A stretch of DNA of 42,057 nt from Firmicutes bacterium CAG:882 (GCA_000435595.1 FR895439.1:18774-60830); one strand, 5' to 3'; counted from the stretch's first letter, positions 8,240 to 17,215 are shown. Notes: generated from the letters alone by a model not told the origin. Program-made: numbers and translations.

Positions 8240-10231
8240 TTACATAGTACATTTATAGCTCTCAAAACGTGCATATACGGGAACATCATCCGGCGGGAGC
8301 GTTGCAGAAGATTCCGTGTCGGCGTGCTGTGTCTTACATGAGGGAAGGCAGGCATACATGCCATGCATTGCACCGGTGAAGCGCTTGCCCTTTTTCAAGC
8401 CCTCATCACACAGGTAGTATACGTTATAAAGTGAGCACAGTTGAGTGAAGCCTTCCGGTGAGACACTGTCCTGTGAGACATTGTCGTCTGAGAGAGAATA
8501 TGAAAAGCTTCTTTTGAGATAATCGGTATCTACACGGAATATGATGCTTGAGTGGGACTTATCCGTGAGCTTGATACATGCTGCTTTTGTGGTGATATTA
8601 TCAATATGCTCACATACGTTAAGCAGCAGATGTCCGGAATTATTCACAACATTGAAAGTGAGATAGGTGTTCTCATCATAATAGCATGTAATACCTGCCT
8701 CGCCGTCGTCAAACATCAGCACCTCACTGTCAAGTCTCATGGAAGCCGTGATTGTGAATCGGAAGGATTCCTGCGGTCTTACAAGAATGTTTCTTGAATA
8801 CATTGTCGAGAGCGGCATGCGGCCTGCACGAAGCAGAAGAGAGCCGTTTTCAAGGCGGTATGAAGCCCTCTCAGGTACACGGACCCATGACCATGAGCGC
8901 AGCAGACTGTCATTGAAGGTGCTGGCGCAGTCCTCTGTATTTTCAAAAGGGTGGTCCGGGAGGTCAGGCTTTTTGGCAAGAGTACTTGGTCCTTCAAGAT
9001 TGTTGACCATAGGCCAGCCGTCCGATGTCCATGTGATTTTGTCAAGTGCCGTTTCGCGCCCGAGAAGGCTGTATTTACCGTCAACCTGTCTGCCGCAGAG
9101 ATACGGAATATACCACTCGCCGTTGGGAGTGAGCACCGGCTTGCCGTGTCCGCAGCGCTGTATGCCTGCCTTAGGGTTGTTCTGACGCATTATCGGGTTA
9201 AAAGGACATGGCTCATACACGCCGAAAAGATTTCTGCTTCGAGCCACTGTTATGCGGTGCCCTTCACCTGTTCCGCCTTCTGCCTGAAAAAGATAGTACC
9301 AGCCGTCCTTTTTTATGAGATGTGAGCCTTCGGGAGCACGTTTCTGGCTGCCGTAGTAGAGAAGGGTGGCAGGACTTAACTGATTTTTTCCGTCAGTGCT
9401 TATCTCAAATATTCTTGCACCACGGTTCAGGAGCATATAGCGCCTGCCGTCATCGTCGGTGAATATTGAAGGGTCAATACCATCCTCATTTATGAAGGAA
9501 GGCTTACAGTAAGGACCCTCCGGCTTATCAGAGGATACGACCATCTGTCTTCTGTACACGGCTCCGGTGTCGTTGAGCCTGTATGTGGCTGTGATGTAGA
9601 ACCTTCCGTCATAGTACGAAATATCGGGAGCCCAGTATCCGCGTCCTCCTTCAAGCTCATTTATGTATGCCCATTCGGGGTTGGTTATGGCGTGACCGAT
9701 AACTTCCCAATGTATCAGGTCTTTAGAGTGTGATATCGGAATACAAGGAAAGTATATGAAGGATGAATTGACCATGTAAAAGTCAGCACCGACACATACT
9801 ATTGATGGGTCAGGATGCATTCCCGTGCGTATCGGGTTTCTATACATGTCATTGATATCACCGTATTTCTCCTTAAAATATGCGGTAACATTGACGGCAC
9901 CACTCTCAATTGCAATGTCGTAGGGAGTCACAAGATTTTTGTCGCCCGTTAAGCCGGACATGCCAAGTCTCTCGACGATATATTTTACAAGTTCTACATT
10001 GTCTGTCGGCACAGCGTAGAAAAGGGCTGTCCGGTTGTCTTCGTCAGTCTCGTTAAAGCTTGCTCTTGAATATTCGACTATATATTTAAAGATATCAAGA
10101 TTGCCCGTGGAGGCTGCCAGATTCGGAAGTGTAATACCGCCTTCACGTTCGTCTATGCAGGACGGATTTTCAATCTGAAGCTGCCTTACGGCTTCAAGAT
10201 TTCCTGCGATTATCGCTTCTGCCATTGTCAT
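8240..10231 (-). CDS. Ankyrin-repeat/GH43 glycosidase fusion
   Basis: 663 residues, no signal peptide, so probably cytoplasmic. Residues 1-125 form about three to four ankyrin-type repeats (AAS TGNLDIFKYIVE; TALFYAVPTDNVELVKYIVE; TPYDIAIESGAVNV). From about 130 a five-bladed GH43 catalytic domain starts: NPIRTGMHPDPS with catalytic base D141, WAPD at 200-203, GIDPS with pKa-modulating D253, and EGSH with general acid E301. From about 450 a beta-sandwich tail resembles the C-terminal domain of GH43 xylosidases/arabinofuranosidases. Expected to hydrolyse short xylo- or arabino-oligosaccharides; exact substrate unknown. AGG lies 9 bases before the ATG at 10231; ATG 10225 is an alternative. The gene stands alone, transcribed towards the UDPGP operon. 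Confidence 0.88.
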   Translation of the reverse strand: MTMAEAIIAGNLEAVRQLQIENPSCIDEREGGITLPNLAASTGNLDIFKYIVEYSRASFNETDEDNRTALFYAVPTDNVELVKYIVERLGMSGLTGDKNLVTPYDIAIESGAVNVTAYFKEKYGDINDMYRNPIRTGMHPDPSIVCVGADFYMVNSSFIYFPCIPISHSKDLIHWEVIGHAITNPEWAYINELEGGRGYWAPDISYYDGRFYITATYRLNDTGAVYRRQMVVSSDKPEGPYCKPSFINEDGIDPSIFTDDDGRRYMLLNRGARIFEISTDGKNQLSPATLLYYGSQKRAPEGSHLIKKDGWYYLFQAEGGTGEGHRITVARSRNLFGVYEPCPFNPIMRQNNPKAGIQRCGHGKPVLTPNGEWYIPYLCGRQVDGKYSLLGRETALDKITWTSDGWPMVNNLEGPSTLAKKPDLPDHPFENTEDCASTFNDSLLRSWSWVRVPERASYRLENGSLLLRAGRMPLSTMYSRNILVRPQESFRFTITASMRLDSEVLMFDDGEAGITCYYDENTYLTFNVVNNSGHLLLNVCEHIDNITTKAACIKLTDKSHSSIIFRVDTDYLKRSFSYSLSDDNVSQDSVSPEGFTQLCSLYNVYYLCDEGLKKGKRFTGAMHGMYACLPSCKTQHADTESSATLPPDDVPVYARFESYKCTM

Positions 10232-10572
10232 AAAAATTTACCTGCTTTCCCATTGATAATTTTAACAAAACATAACTGTCTTACTGAAATCTATGATGTT
10301 GAGGTCATAATGTCAAAAATCCTCACGCAAGCAAGCTTGCATCGGACGTCTGACCTTTTGACCCTGATGTCATCTATTATATTATGTATGAAAAAAATAG
10401 AAAAGAGAAGAATTTGTCACATTACATATAATTTTCAGTAGGATTCAGGATGTTTTGACACCTGAATCTCAGTAGTGAATAAACAGCGAATTAAACTGTC
10501 ATTGATATGGTAAATTCGTACTGACCGTGATAAAATATAGGAAAGATAACATACGGATGCGGGGTGATAAGG
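10232..10572. other. Divergent intergenic region with repeat B and a hairpin
   Basis: 341 bases separate the GH43 fusion (minus) from the GGDEF gene (plus). It holds repeat B copy 1 (10295-10374) and an 8-bp dyad GATTCAGG/CCTGAATC (10442-10449 and 10461-10468) without a T-run. A TTGACA at 10455-10460 inside the dyad could be a -35 box, but no convincing -10 box follows at the right distance. No small gene is supported. Confidence 0.6.
10295..10374 (-). repeat. Dispersed repeat B, copy 1
   Basis: About 80 bp. Read on the minus strand it begins GATGACATCAGGGTCAAAAG and ends near CCTCAACATC. It shares the core CAGGGTCAAAAGGTCAGA (plus 10349-10366) with copies at 31850 and 38752. The ends form an imperfect inverted repeat built on GGTCA/TGACC. 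The middle differs from the other copies and contains the palindrome GCAAGCTTGC. Confidence 0.75.
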
Positions 10573-11877
10573 ATGAATATAGAAAATCAGTTTTTTGAGG
10601 TTCTTTGCAGAGATTATACAACTGTGAATTATGTCGACCTTGTGAACGATATTGTACAGCCGCTCAAGATTGATACGGCGGCGAATGTTTCGGGCATGGC
10701 CAACATGCAGACCAACATAAAAGTCAACTATACCGAGGTCATAACGGGCTACTGCGACAGATATGTTGCGGCATCGTTTAAGAAGGAGTTTATTAATATA
10801 TTGGGACGTGAAAATCTTTTAAAGGCACTTGCAGACGGGAGACGGGTTGTATACCGCTACGAGAGCATTCCGAACAAGGCGGGACAGCATTATTTTGAGG
10901 CACAGGTTGTGTGTATTAATGAAGATAATTTTGATGGAAACGTGATTGTGGCGTTTCATCACATAGATGACATTGTTGCGCTTGAGCAGAGATACCGTCG
11001 GGAGCTTGAGAAGATAGCGTACCTGGATTCACTCACAGGTCTTGAGAACAGAGCGGCTTTCACGAAAGAGCTCCTGTCTTACGCCGGAAATGAGAGGGCG
11101 GCGTGTGTCGTGGCGGATGTGAACAATTTAAAGCTCTGCAATGACAGGTACGGGCACCTTGAAGGCGACAAGATTATTTCAGATGCAGCGGAGTGTATGT
11201 TTAACGCATTTAAAAATCTTGGTAAATGTTACAGAATAGGCGGGGATGAGTTCTGTGTGCTGATTGCCGATGCAGACCGGGAGGAGATTTTTGCCGCATT
11301 GGGAAAGCTGGAAGAGCTTGTAAATATAAAAAATACACATAGAGTTATGCCTTTGTCAATCGCCTGTGGTTATGCGGTTCGTGAAAGCTCTGAGGAGAGC
11401 ATGGAACATCTCTTTAATCGTAGTGATGAGATGATGTATGATGTGAAATACAGAATGAAGAAAGAATTTCCGGTATATTCACAGGAGAGAATAAAAAATT
11501 ATCTCAATGTGTTAAGCATTTTAAGTAAGTCGACTGACTCGTATCTGTATCTTTGGGATATTGCAAGGGATGAGAACTGGTTCTTCGGCGGCATTGACAG
11601 GGATTTTGCAATCAGGGAAAAGGGAAAGCCGATGAATAAGACTTCCGACATGGAGGCAATCATATATCCGGCAGACAGGAAGATGCTCCACGATGATTTG
11701 CAGCTCATCGCCGAGGGAAAAAAGCAGGTTCATAACATGGACTACCGATGGATGAACAGAAACGGGGAGCCTGTGTGGATAAGCTGCAGGGGAACGGTAA
11801 TAAATGATGATAAGGGCAAGCCTTTTGTCATGATTGGGATGGTATCTCCAAAAAAAGGAAATGATTTTATTCATTAA
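10573..11877 (+). CDS. GGDEF-PAS diguanylate cyclase-type protein
   Basis: 434 residues, no membrane segment seen. The N-terminal 140 residues look like a PAS-type sensor. A GGDEF domain follows (about 150-300), beginning LDSLTGLENR, with the intact catalytic motif RIGGDEF (GGDEF at 223-227) and substrate-binding FVVADVNNLK-type strand (CVVADVNNLKLCND). It should make cyclic di-GMP from two GTP. The inhibitory RxxD site five residues before GGDEF is absent, so product inhibition at that site is not expected. A second PAS fold (about 325-430) with the usual PAC end (GKPFVMIGMV) is placed after the cyclase domain. ATG 10573 is chosen with GGGGTG 6 bases upstream. A PilZ receptor gene lies at 29984. 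Confidence 0.88.
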   Translation: MNIENQFFEVLCRDYTTVNYVDLVNDIVQPLKIDTAANVSGMANMQTNIKVNYTEVITGYCDRYVAASFKKEFINILGRENLLKALADGRRVVYRYESIPNKAGQHYFEAQVVCINEDNFDGNVIVAFHHIDDIVALEQRYRRELEKIAYLDSLTGLENRAAFTKELLSYAGNERAACVVADVNNLKLCNDRYGHLEGDKIISDAAECMFNAFKNLGKCYRIGGDEFCVLIADADREEIFAALGKLEELVNIKNTHRVMPLSIACGYAVRESSEESMEHLFNRSDEMMYDVKYRMKKEFPVYSQERIKNYLNVLSILSKSTDSYLYLWDIARDENWFFGGIDRDFAIREKGKPMNKTSDMEAIIYPADRKMLHDDLQLIAEGKKQVHNMDYRWMNRNGEPVWISCRGTVINDDKGKPFVMIGMVSPKKGNDFIH

Positions 11878-11944
11878 TAAGCTTCAGCTTCCGATATATA
11901 ATGTGATTTAAACAGATACAGATTATCAGAAAGGGAGATTTATT

Positions 11945-12604
11945 ATGAGAATAACAGCTCAGATGATGGCGGCAGTTGAACAGAAGGCAGGAATTACTTC
12001 AAGCCGTAAGAGTATACTTGACTATATGAATGAGAACAGCAGCTCACTTCTTGATGCACTTAAGCCCGACAAGGAGACTAAGACTGATTCGACGAATGTT
12101 AAGAAATATGAGCAGCAGAAGGAAGCGGCGGACAGGCTTATGGATGAGCTTGACAAGCTCACTTCAGGAGCGGGTGACAGCATATTTGCGAGGGCGGCCG
12201 AGTCGGGAAGCACGAAGGAGCTGTGCAGTGAGACAAAGGCTCTTGTCGAAGCCTGCAACAGCCTTCTTACGGCATCAAAGAGCGGAGCGGGCGCACTTGA
12301 GAAGCTCTATGTGGCTGCACTTAAGGAGGCAGCGGCAGACAATGAGGAGGAGCTTTCTAAGCTTGGAATCAGCATTAACAGTGATGGAAGCTTAAGCGTC
12401 AGTGAGGACAAGCTTTCAAAGGTTTCCTATGATACGTTTAAGAGTATTATAGGCGGAGATTCTGACTTTATGGTACAGCTTGCACTTATCACGACGAAGA
12501 TAGGAAGCAATGCCCGGGCGAACCTTGAGAGCTATTCAAGCTCTTACAATGCCGGCGGAAGTTCAAGCTCATTGTACAGCGGAAGCTTTAACATTAGAGC
12601 ATAG
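11945..12604 (+). CDS. Hypothetical helical protein
   Basis: 219 residues that I do not recognise. No signal peptide or membrane segment. Mostly alpha-helical and acidic, with a coiled-coil-prone stretch at about 50-75 (KKYEQQKEAADRLMDELDKL). The last 25 residues are Ser/Gly/Tyr-rich and end FNIRA. Helical core plus Ser-rich tail is reminiscent of flagellar filament or cap-associated proteins, but no specific motif supports that. AAGGGAG lies 6-7 bases before the ATG. It stands between the GGDEF gene (67-base gap) and the Dabb gene (43-base gap), same strand. Confidence 0.75.
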   Translation: MRITAQMMAAVEQKAGITSSRKSILDYMNENSSSLLDALKPDKETKTDSTNVKKYEQQKEAADRLMDELDKLTSGAGDSIFARAAESGSTKELCSETKALVEACNSLLTASKSGAGALEKLYVAALKEAAADNEEELSKLGISINSDGSLSVSEDKLSKVSYDTFKSIIGGDSDFMVQLALITTKIGSNARANLESYSSSYNAGGSSSSLYSGSFNIRA

Positions 12605-12647
12605 AAAAAATATAAGATTAAATAATATTATCATAATGGAGGATATC

Positions 12648-12947
12648 ATGGTAAAGCATGTAATATTATGGAAGCTCAAAGAGCTTGATGAGAATGAGAA
12701 GGAACAGGTCAAGGCGGGAATAAAGGAAGGTCTTGAGGGTCTTGCAGGTAAAATTCCGGGACTTGTGGAAATTCATGTACATACGAACGGTCTTGCAAGC
12801 TCTAATGCGGATGTTATGCTCGACTCGACGTTCACCGACGAGGAGGCACTTAAGGGATATGCCATTAACCCGGCACATGTGGCTGTTGCAGACGGCAGGG
12901 TAAGACCATATACGGCAGTCAGAACATGTCTTGATTTTGAGATATAA
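12648..12947 (+). CDS. Dabb-family (stress-responsive A/B barrel) protein
   Basis: 99 residues with the dimeric alpha-beta barrel signature: MVKHVILWKLK at the start, the central IPGLVEIHVHTN, and the conserved YAINPAHVAVADGRVRPY with its His near residue 76. Related proteins are small and cytoplasmic, and some act on aromatic or polyketide substrates; the role of this one is unknown. GGAGG with a 5-base spacer fixes ATG 12648 rather than longer upstream frames. Confidence 0.88.
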   Translation: MVKHVILWKLKELDENEKEQVKAGIKEGLEGLAGKIPGLVEIHVHTNGLASSNADVMLDSTFTDEEALKGYAINPAHVAVADGRVRPYTAVRTCLDFEI

Positions 12948-12954
12948 TTTCTAT

Positions 12955-12983
12955 TTGACAAAACAACAGAAAAAATATATCAT
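12955..12983 (+). promoter_or_regulatory. Probable leuS promoter
   Basis: TTGACA (12955-12960), 17-base spacer, TATCAT (12978-12983). Transcription would start near 12990, leaving a leader of about 100 bases. Confidence 0.7.
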
Positions 12984-13032
12984 ATCGATATGTGAGTCGG
13001 AAATACAGTTTCGGCACAAGCAAGCGGAACAC

Positions 13033-13075
13033 AAGCCCTTTCGTCTCTAACCGAGATGACGGGGCTTATTTATTT
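13033..13075 (+). promoter_or_regulatory. Attenuator-like hairpin in the leuS leader
   Basis: AAGCCC (13033-13038) pairs with GGGCTT (13062-13067), and an inner helix pairs 13041-13047 with 13053-13059. ATTTATTTT follows, then the leuS ribosome binding site. The form is that of a terminator inside the leader, but the T-run is interrupted. No T-box consensus (GGGTGGNACC) is present, unlike the thrS and pheS leaders. Confidence 0.55.
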
Positions 13076-13089
13076 TGGAGGTCAGAAAA

Positions 13090-15507
13090 ATGCAGCAGGA
13101 AGCTTACAATCACAAATCAATTGAGAAGAAATGGCAGAAGTACTGGGAGGAGCATCAGACATTCAAGACGGATGTGTGGGATTTTTCCAAGCCTAAGTAC
13201 TATGTACTTGATATGTTTCCATACCCGTCGGGAGTAGGTCTTCATGCGGGACATCCTGAGGGCTATACGGCTACCGATATTATGTCAAGAATGAAGAGAA
13301 TGCAGGGCTACAATGTGCTTCATCCTATGGGCTATGACTCCTTCGGACTCCCGGCAGAGCAGTATGCCGTTTCAACGGGACATCATCCTAACGGATTTAC
13401 GGAGAGCAATATAGAGACATTTTCCAAGCAGCTAAAGGAGCTTGGTTTTGACTATGACTGGACTAAGATGCTCGCTACAAGTGACCCTAAGTTTTACAAG
13501 TGGACACAGTGGATTTTCAAGCAGCTCTATCTTGCAGGATATGCTAAGCTTGTTGATATGCCTGTCAACTGGTGCGAGGAGCTTGGAACGGTTCTCTCGA
13601 ACGATGAGGTTATCGACGGTAAGTCTGAGAGAGGCGGATATCCTGTAATAAGAAAGAATATGAAGCAGTGGGTTATCGACCAGCCTGCATTTGCGGAGAA
13701 GCTTCTTGAGGGACTTGATGAGATTGACTGGCCTGAATCGACCAAGGATATGCAGAGACATTGGATTGGAAAATCAGAGGGTGTTGAGGTTGATTTTAAG
13801 ATTGTCGGAGGAGGAGAGTTCTCAATCTATACGACATGTATAGAGACAATCTACGGTATCACATTCATGGTTCTTGCGCCGGACGGGCAGCTTGTAAAGG
13901 AGCTCATGCCTAGAATTGAGAATAAGGAAGAGGTTGAGGCATATATTGCCGAGACACTCAAGAAAAACGATATGGATCGTACTGAGCTTAACAAGACCAA
14001 GTCAGGCTGTATGCTCAAGGGAATATATGCCGTCAATCCTGTTAACGGCAAGGAGGTTCCGGTATTTATCGGAGACTTCGTACTTGCAAGCTACGGAACA
14101 GGTGCGGTAATGGCTGTTCCGACACACGACCAGAGAGACTTTGAGTATGCCATAGCACACAACATTCCTATGATTCAGGTAATCGACGGCGCTGATGTGA
14201 GCGAGCATGCTTTTGAGAAGGGCGATTATCTGGGAAAGGGCTGTAAGCTCATCAATTCCGAGGAATTCACGGGTCTTACAGTTGAGGAAGCCAAGAAGGC
14301 AATCACGGATAAGCTTGTTGGAATGGGAATTGCCAGAAGAAAGGTAAATTATCACTTCCGTGAGTGGATATTCGCAAGACAGAGATACTGGGGCGAGCCT
14401 GTACCTATCGTATATCTTGAGGACGGTTCAATCCATGTGCTTGCAGATGATGAACTTCCGCTTGTACTTCCTGAACTTGAGGATTATAGGGGAAAGAACG
14501 GCCAGGCACCTCTTGAGAATGCAACAGAGTGGAAGCAGTATAATCACAACGGTTTAAAGGGCAAGAGAGAAACCTCAACAATGCCGGGAAGTGCAGGTTC
14601 AAGCTGGTACTATATGAGATATATCGACCCGGACAATGACAAGGAGTTCGCAAATCAGGAGCTCTTAAAGCACTGGATGCCGGTTGACTTATATATCGGA
14701 GGACCTGAGCATGCCGTAGGACACCTCATGTATTCAAGAATCTGGAATCGTTTCCTCTATGACAAGGGCCTTTCTCCTGTGAAGGAACCGTTCAAGAAGC
14801 TTGTACATCAGGGAATGATTCTCGGCTCTAACGGAATCAAGATGGGTAAGCGTTTCCCTGAGTTCGTTGTAAATCCAAGCGATATCGTAAGAGATTACGG
14901 TGCAGATACATTAAGACTTTACGAGATGTTCATGGGACCTCTTGAGGCTTCAAAGCCATGGAGCTCAACGGGGGTTGAGGGGGCTAAGAGATTCATTGTG
15001 AGAGTGTGGAATTTCTTCACGAATCCTGAGAATATCTCAGATGTCGATAAGGATGAGCTCACAATGCTCTACCATCAGACTGTAAAGAAGGTTACAAATG
15101 ATTTTGAGAACCTTGCATTCAATACCGCAATCAGCCAGATGATGATATTTGTAAATCAGCTCTACAAGACAGGAACATGTCCGAAGGAGTACGCAGAGGG
15201 ATTCATAAAGATGCTTTCATGTATCTGCCCTCATGTCGGCGAGGAAATCTGGGCAAGTTTCGGACACGACAACACCATAGCTTATGAGGCATGGCCTGAG
15301 TACATCGAGGAGCTTACCGTTGAGGATGCCGTAGAGATAGCGGTTCAGATTAACGGAAAGACCAAGGGAGTTGTCAAGGTTTCCAAGGATGCGGACAAGG
15401 ACACCGTTCTTGCAGCAGCCAAGGATGCGGTTAAGGATAAGCTTACACCAAATATTGTCAAGGAAATCTATGTTCCGGGCAAGATTGTAAATATCGTATG
15501 TAAGTAG
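13090..15507 (+). CDS. leuS: Leucyl-tRNA synthetase
   Basis: 805 residues, the usual bacterial length. Charges tRNA-Leu with leucine in the cytoplasm. The class I HIGH-type motif is in PSGVGLHAGHPEGY (about residue 48). The CP1 editing domain ends with GTGAVMAVPTHDQRDFEYA, keeping D350, the residue that recognises the amino group of mischarged amino acids. Two catalytic loops differ from textbook forms: KMSKS reads KMGKR (584-588), and the editing Thr-rich TTRPDT reads TTCIET (248-253). ATG 13090 has GGAGG 8 bases upstream. The leader hairpin may attenuate it. Confidence 0.97.
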   Translation: MQQEAYNHKSIEKKWQKYWEEHQTFKTDVWDFSKPKYYVLDMFPYPSGVGLHAGHPEGYTATDIMSRMKRMQGYNVLHPMGYDSFGLPAEQYAVSTGHHPNGFTESNIETFSKQLKELGFDYDWTKMLATSDPKFYKWTQWIFKQLYLAGYAKLVDMPVNWCEELGTVLSNDEVIDGKSERGGYPVIRKNMKQWVIDQPAFAEKLLEGLDEIDWPESTKDMQRHWIGKSEGVEVDFKIVGGGEFSIYTTCIETIYGITFMVLAPDGQLVKELMPRIENKEEVEAYIAETLKKNDMDRTELNKTKSGCMLKGIYAVNPVNGKEVPVFIGDFVLASYGTGAVMAVPTHDQRDFEYAIAHNIPMIQVIDGADVSEHAFEKGDYLGKGCKLINSEEFTGLTVEEAKKAITDKLVGMGIARRKVNYHFREWIFARQRYWGEPVPIVYLEDGSIHVLADDELPLVLPELEDYRGKNGQAPLENATEWKQYNHNGLKGKRETSTMPGSAGSSWYYMRYIDPDNDKEFANQELLKHWMPVDLYIGGPEHAVGHLMYSRIWNRFLYDKGLSPVKEPFKKLVHQGMILGSNGIKMGKRFPEFVVNPSDIVRDYGADTLRLYEMFMGPLEASKPWSSTGVEGAKRFIVRVWNFFTNPENISDVDKDELTMLYHQTVKKVTNDFENLAFNTAISQMMIFVNQLYKTGTCPKEYAEGFIKMLSCICPHVGEEIWASFGHDNTIAYEAWPEYIEELTVEDAVEIAVQINGKTKGVVKVSKDADKDTVLAAAKDAVKDKLTPNIVKEIYVPGKIVNIVCK

Positions 15508-15540
15508 CTTTAAATTGAATTTGGTATGAGGAGGTTCGGT

Positions 15541-16386
15541 ATGCATTCACCGCTTGAGATTGCAAGAAATTTTGTCGAGATAGGAATACACAAGGTTAAG
15601 CTGTCGGCATGGAAGATGCTTATACTTGGATTTTTTGCCGGAATGTTCATCGGTTTTGCCGGAATTGCGTCGACGACCGCATCTGCTACAATAACGTCAG
15701 CGTCCGTAGCCAGACTTGTCAGTGCATGTGTCTTTCCTGCCGGAATGGCTATGGTGCTTGTGGCGGGAAGTGAGCTGTTCACCGGAAATAATCTGATCAT
15801 AATAAGTGTGCTTCAGAAAAAGACAGGTGTTGTGGGAATGCTTAAAAACTGGTTCTTTGTATTCCTTGGAAATTTTCTCGGAGCCGGATTTGTAGCGATT
15901 ATGGTGGTGTATGCGCATCTGCCTGACCTCTATGGAGGTCTGCTTGCCGAGAAGATGGTTGCGGCGGCATTGTCGAGAGTGAATCAGACCTTCCTTGAAG
16001 CATTTATGAGAGGTATCCTCTGCAATATTCTTGTGTGTATTGCAGTGTGGGCGGCATTTGCCGCAAAGAGGGTTTCGGGAAAGCTCATCATGAGCTTCTG
16101 GCCTGTTATGCTCTTTGTACTCTGCGGTTTTGAACACAGCATTGCTGACATTTACTTTGGAATTGCCGGAATAGCAGCCGCAAGCGAGTATGGAGTGGTG
16201 GTGGCAGGACTTAACTTCGGAACATTTTTACTTAAGAATCTTTTACCTGTAACTCTCGGAAATATAGTGGGTGGTGCAGGAATCGTCGGTGTCGGTTACT
16301 GGCTTGTATACCTTCGCCATACTCCTCTCAGCCCTATGACGATTGAGGCGGAGCAGGAAGAAATCGACATTGCGGAGGAGTATTAA
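15541..16386 (+). CDS. Formate/nitrite transporter (FNT) family channel
   Basis: 281 residues with six to seven hydrophobic helices. Conserved FNT features: the loop LVAGSELFTGNN in the second-helix break and GFEHSIADIYF with the central pore histidine. FNT proteins are pentameric channels for formate (FocA), nitrite (NirC) or hydrosulphide. In a fermentative anaerobe formate export is the most likely role, but no pyruvate formate-lyase gene is nearby. GAGGAGG with a 6-base spacer supports ATG 15541 over ATG 15526. The gene starts 33 bases after leuS. Confidence 0.92.
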   Translation: MHSPLEIARNFVEIGIHKVKLSAWKMLILGFFAGMFIGFAGIASTTASATITSASVARLVSACVFPAGMAMVLVAGSELFTGNNLIIISVLQKKTGVVGMLKNWFFVFLGNFLGAGFVAIMVVYAHLPDLYGGLLAEKMVAAALSRVNQTFLEAFMRGILCNILVCIAVWAAFAAKRVSGKLIMSFWPVMLFVLCGFEHSIADIYFGIAGIAAASEYGVVVAGLNFGTFLLKNLLPVTLGNIVGGAGIVGVGYWLVYLRHTPLSPMTIEAEQEEIDIAEEY

Positions 16387-16421
16387 TTGAGGGCGAAGGG
16401 ACGCTCGGAAATGAGGATTTA

Positions 16422-17213
16422 ATGACACAGTATTCATTTTTACAGATAATCATGTTCTTTTTCGTGTACTGTTTCTTAGGATGGATATGGGAGACAGGTT
16501 ATGTATCAATAAGAACACACAAATTCGTAAACCGTGGATTTCTTCATGGACCTCTCATACCGATATATGGTTTCGGAGCTATGGCGATATTGTTTGCCAC
16601 ACTTCCGGTTAAGGATAACCTATGGCTTGTCTTTATCTGCGGCATGCTTGGAGCTTCGGTTCTTGAGCTTGTGACAGGCTGTACGATGGAAGCAATATTC
16701 CATGTCAGATATTGGGACTACACCAATATCCCTACTAACATTAAGGGCTATATAAGCCTGCCGACTTCAATAGTATGGGGATTTTTCTCCATACTTATGA
16801 TTAAGTTCATTCACAATCCGATTGAACATATTGTTCTCAGCCTTTCAGAGACAGCAACGGAGGTGCTTACGGTAATACTTGTCATGTTCGGAAGTATGGA
16901 CCTTGGCGTGTCAATCAGAGATGCTCTCGACTTAAAGGAAATCTTAAAGCACATTTCCGAGATGGAGAGTGTGCAGCGGGCACAGAAGCGTATGGATGTG
17001 ATTGCGGCAGTTATTGACAATGACATGGAGAATTTCAAGGATAAGATTAGCAGCAGACTTACCGGACTTGAGAAGGGAGAGTTCAGACGTATAAAGAGTC
17101 TCCTTGACCGTAACCCTTCAGCAAAATCCACAAAATATTCTGAGATGTTCGAAAACTTTAAGAGCACAATCAAGGAGCTTAAAAGACCCGGTAAGAACGA
17201 GGAGAGCAAGTAA
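16422..17213 (+). CDS. CmpB-like putative ABC transporter membrane protein (PF06541 type)
   Basis: 263 residues. About five membrane helices in the first 165 residues: FFFVYCFLGWIWETGYVSI near the start, HGPLIPIYGFGAM, and CTMEAIFHVRYWDYT are the conserved stretches of this family. The C-terminal 90 residues are basic, helical and soluble, probably a cytoplasmic coiled coil. The family is annotated as a putative type IV ABC permease, but no ATPase is adjacent and its true role is uncertain. GAGG lies 6-7 bases before the ATG. It starts 35 bases after the FNT gene. Confidence 0.82.
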   Translation: MTQYSFLQIIMFFFVYCFLGWIWETGYVSIRTHKFVNRGFLHGPLIPIYGFGAMAILFATLPVKDNLWLVFICGMLGASVLELVTGCTMEAIFHVRYWDYTNIPTNIKGYISLPTSIVWGFFSILMIKFIHNPIEHIVLSLSETATEVLTVILVMFGSMDLGVSIRDALDLKEILKHISEMESVQRAQKRMDVIAAVIDNDMENFKDKISSRLTGLEKGEFRRIKSLLDRNPSAKSTKYSEMFENFKSTIKELKRPGKNEESK

Positions 17214-17215
17214 AT

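Noticed and set aside
10253..10441. Frame of 62 codons between the GH43 fusion and the GGDEF gene
   Set aside because: It runs through repeat B and has no start signal.
12990..13089. T-box before leuS
   Set aside because: There is no GGGTGGNACC sequence and no room for stem I; only a single hairpin is seen.
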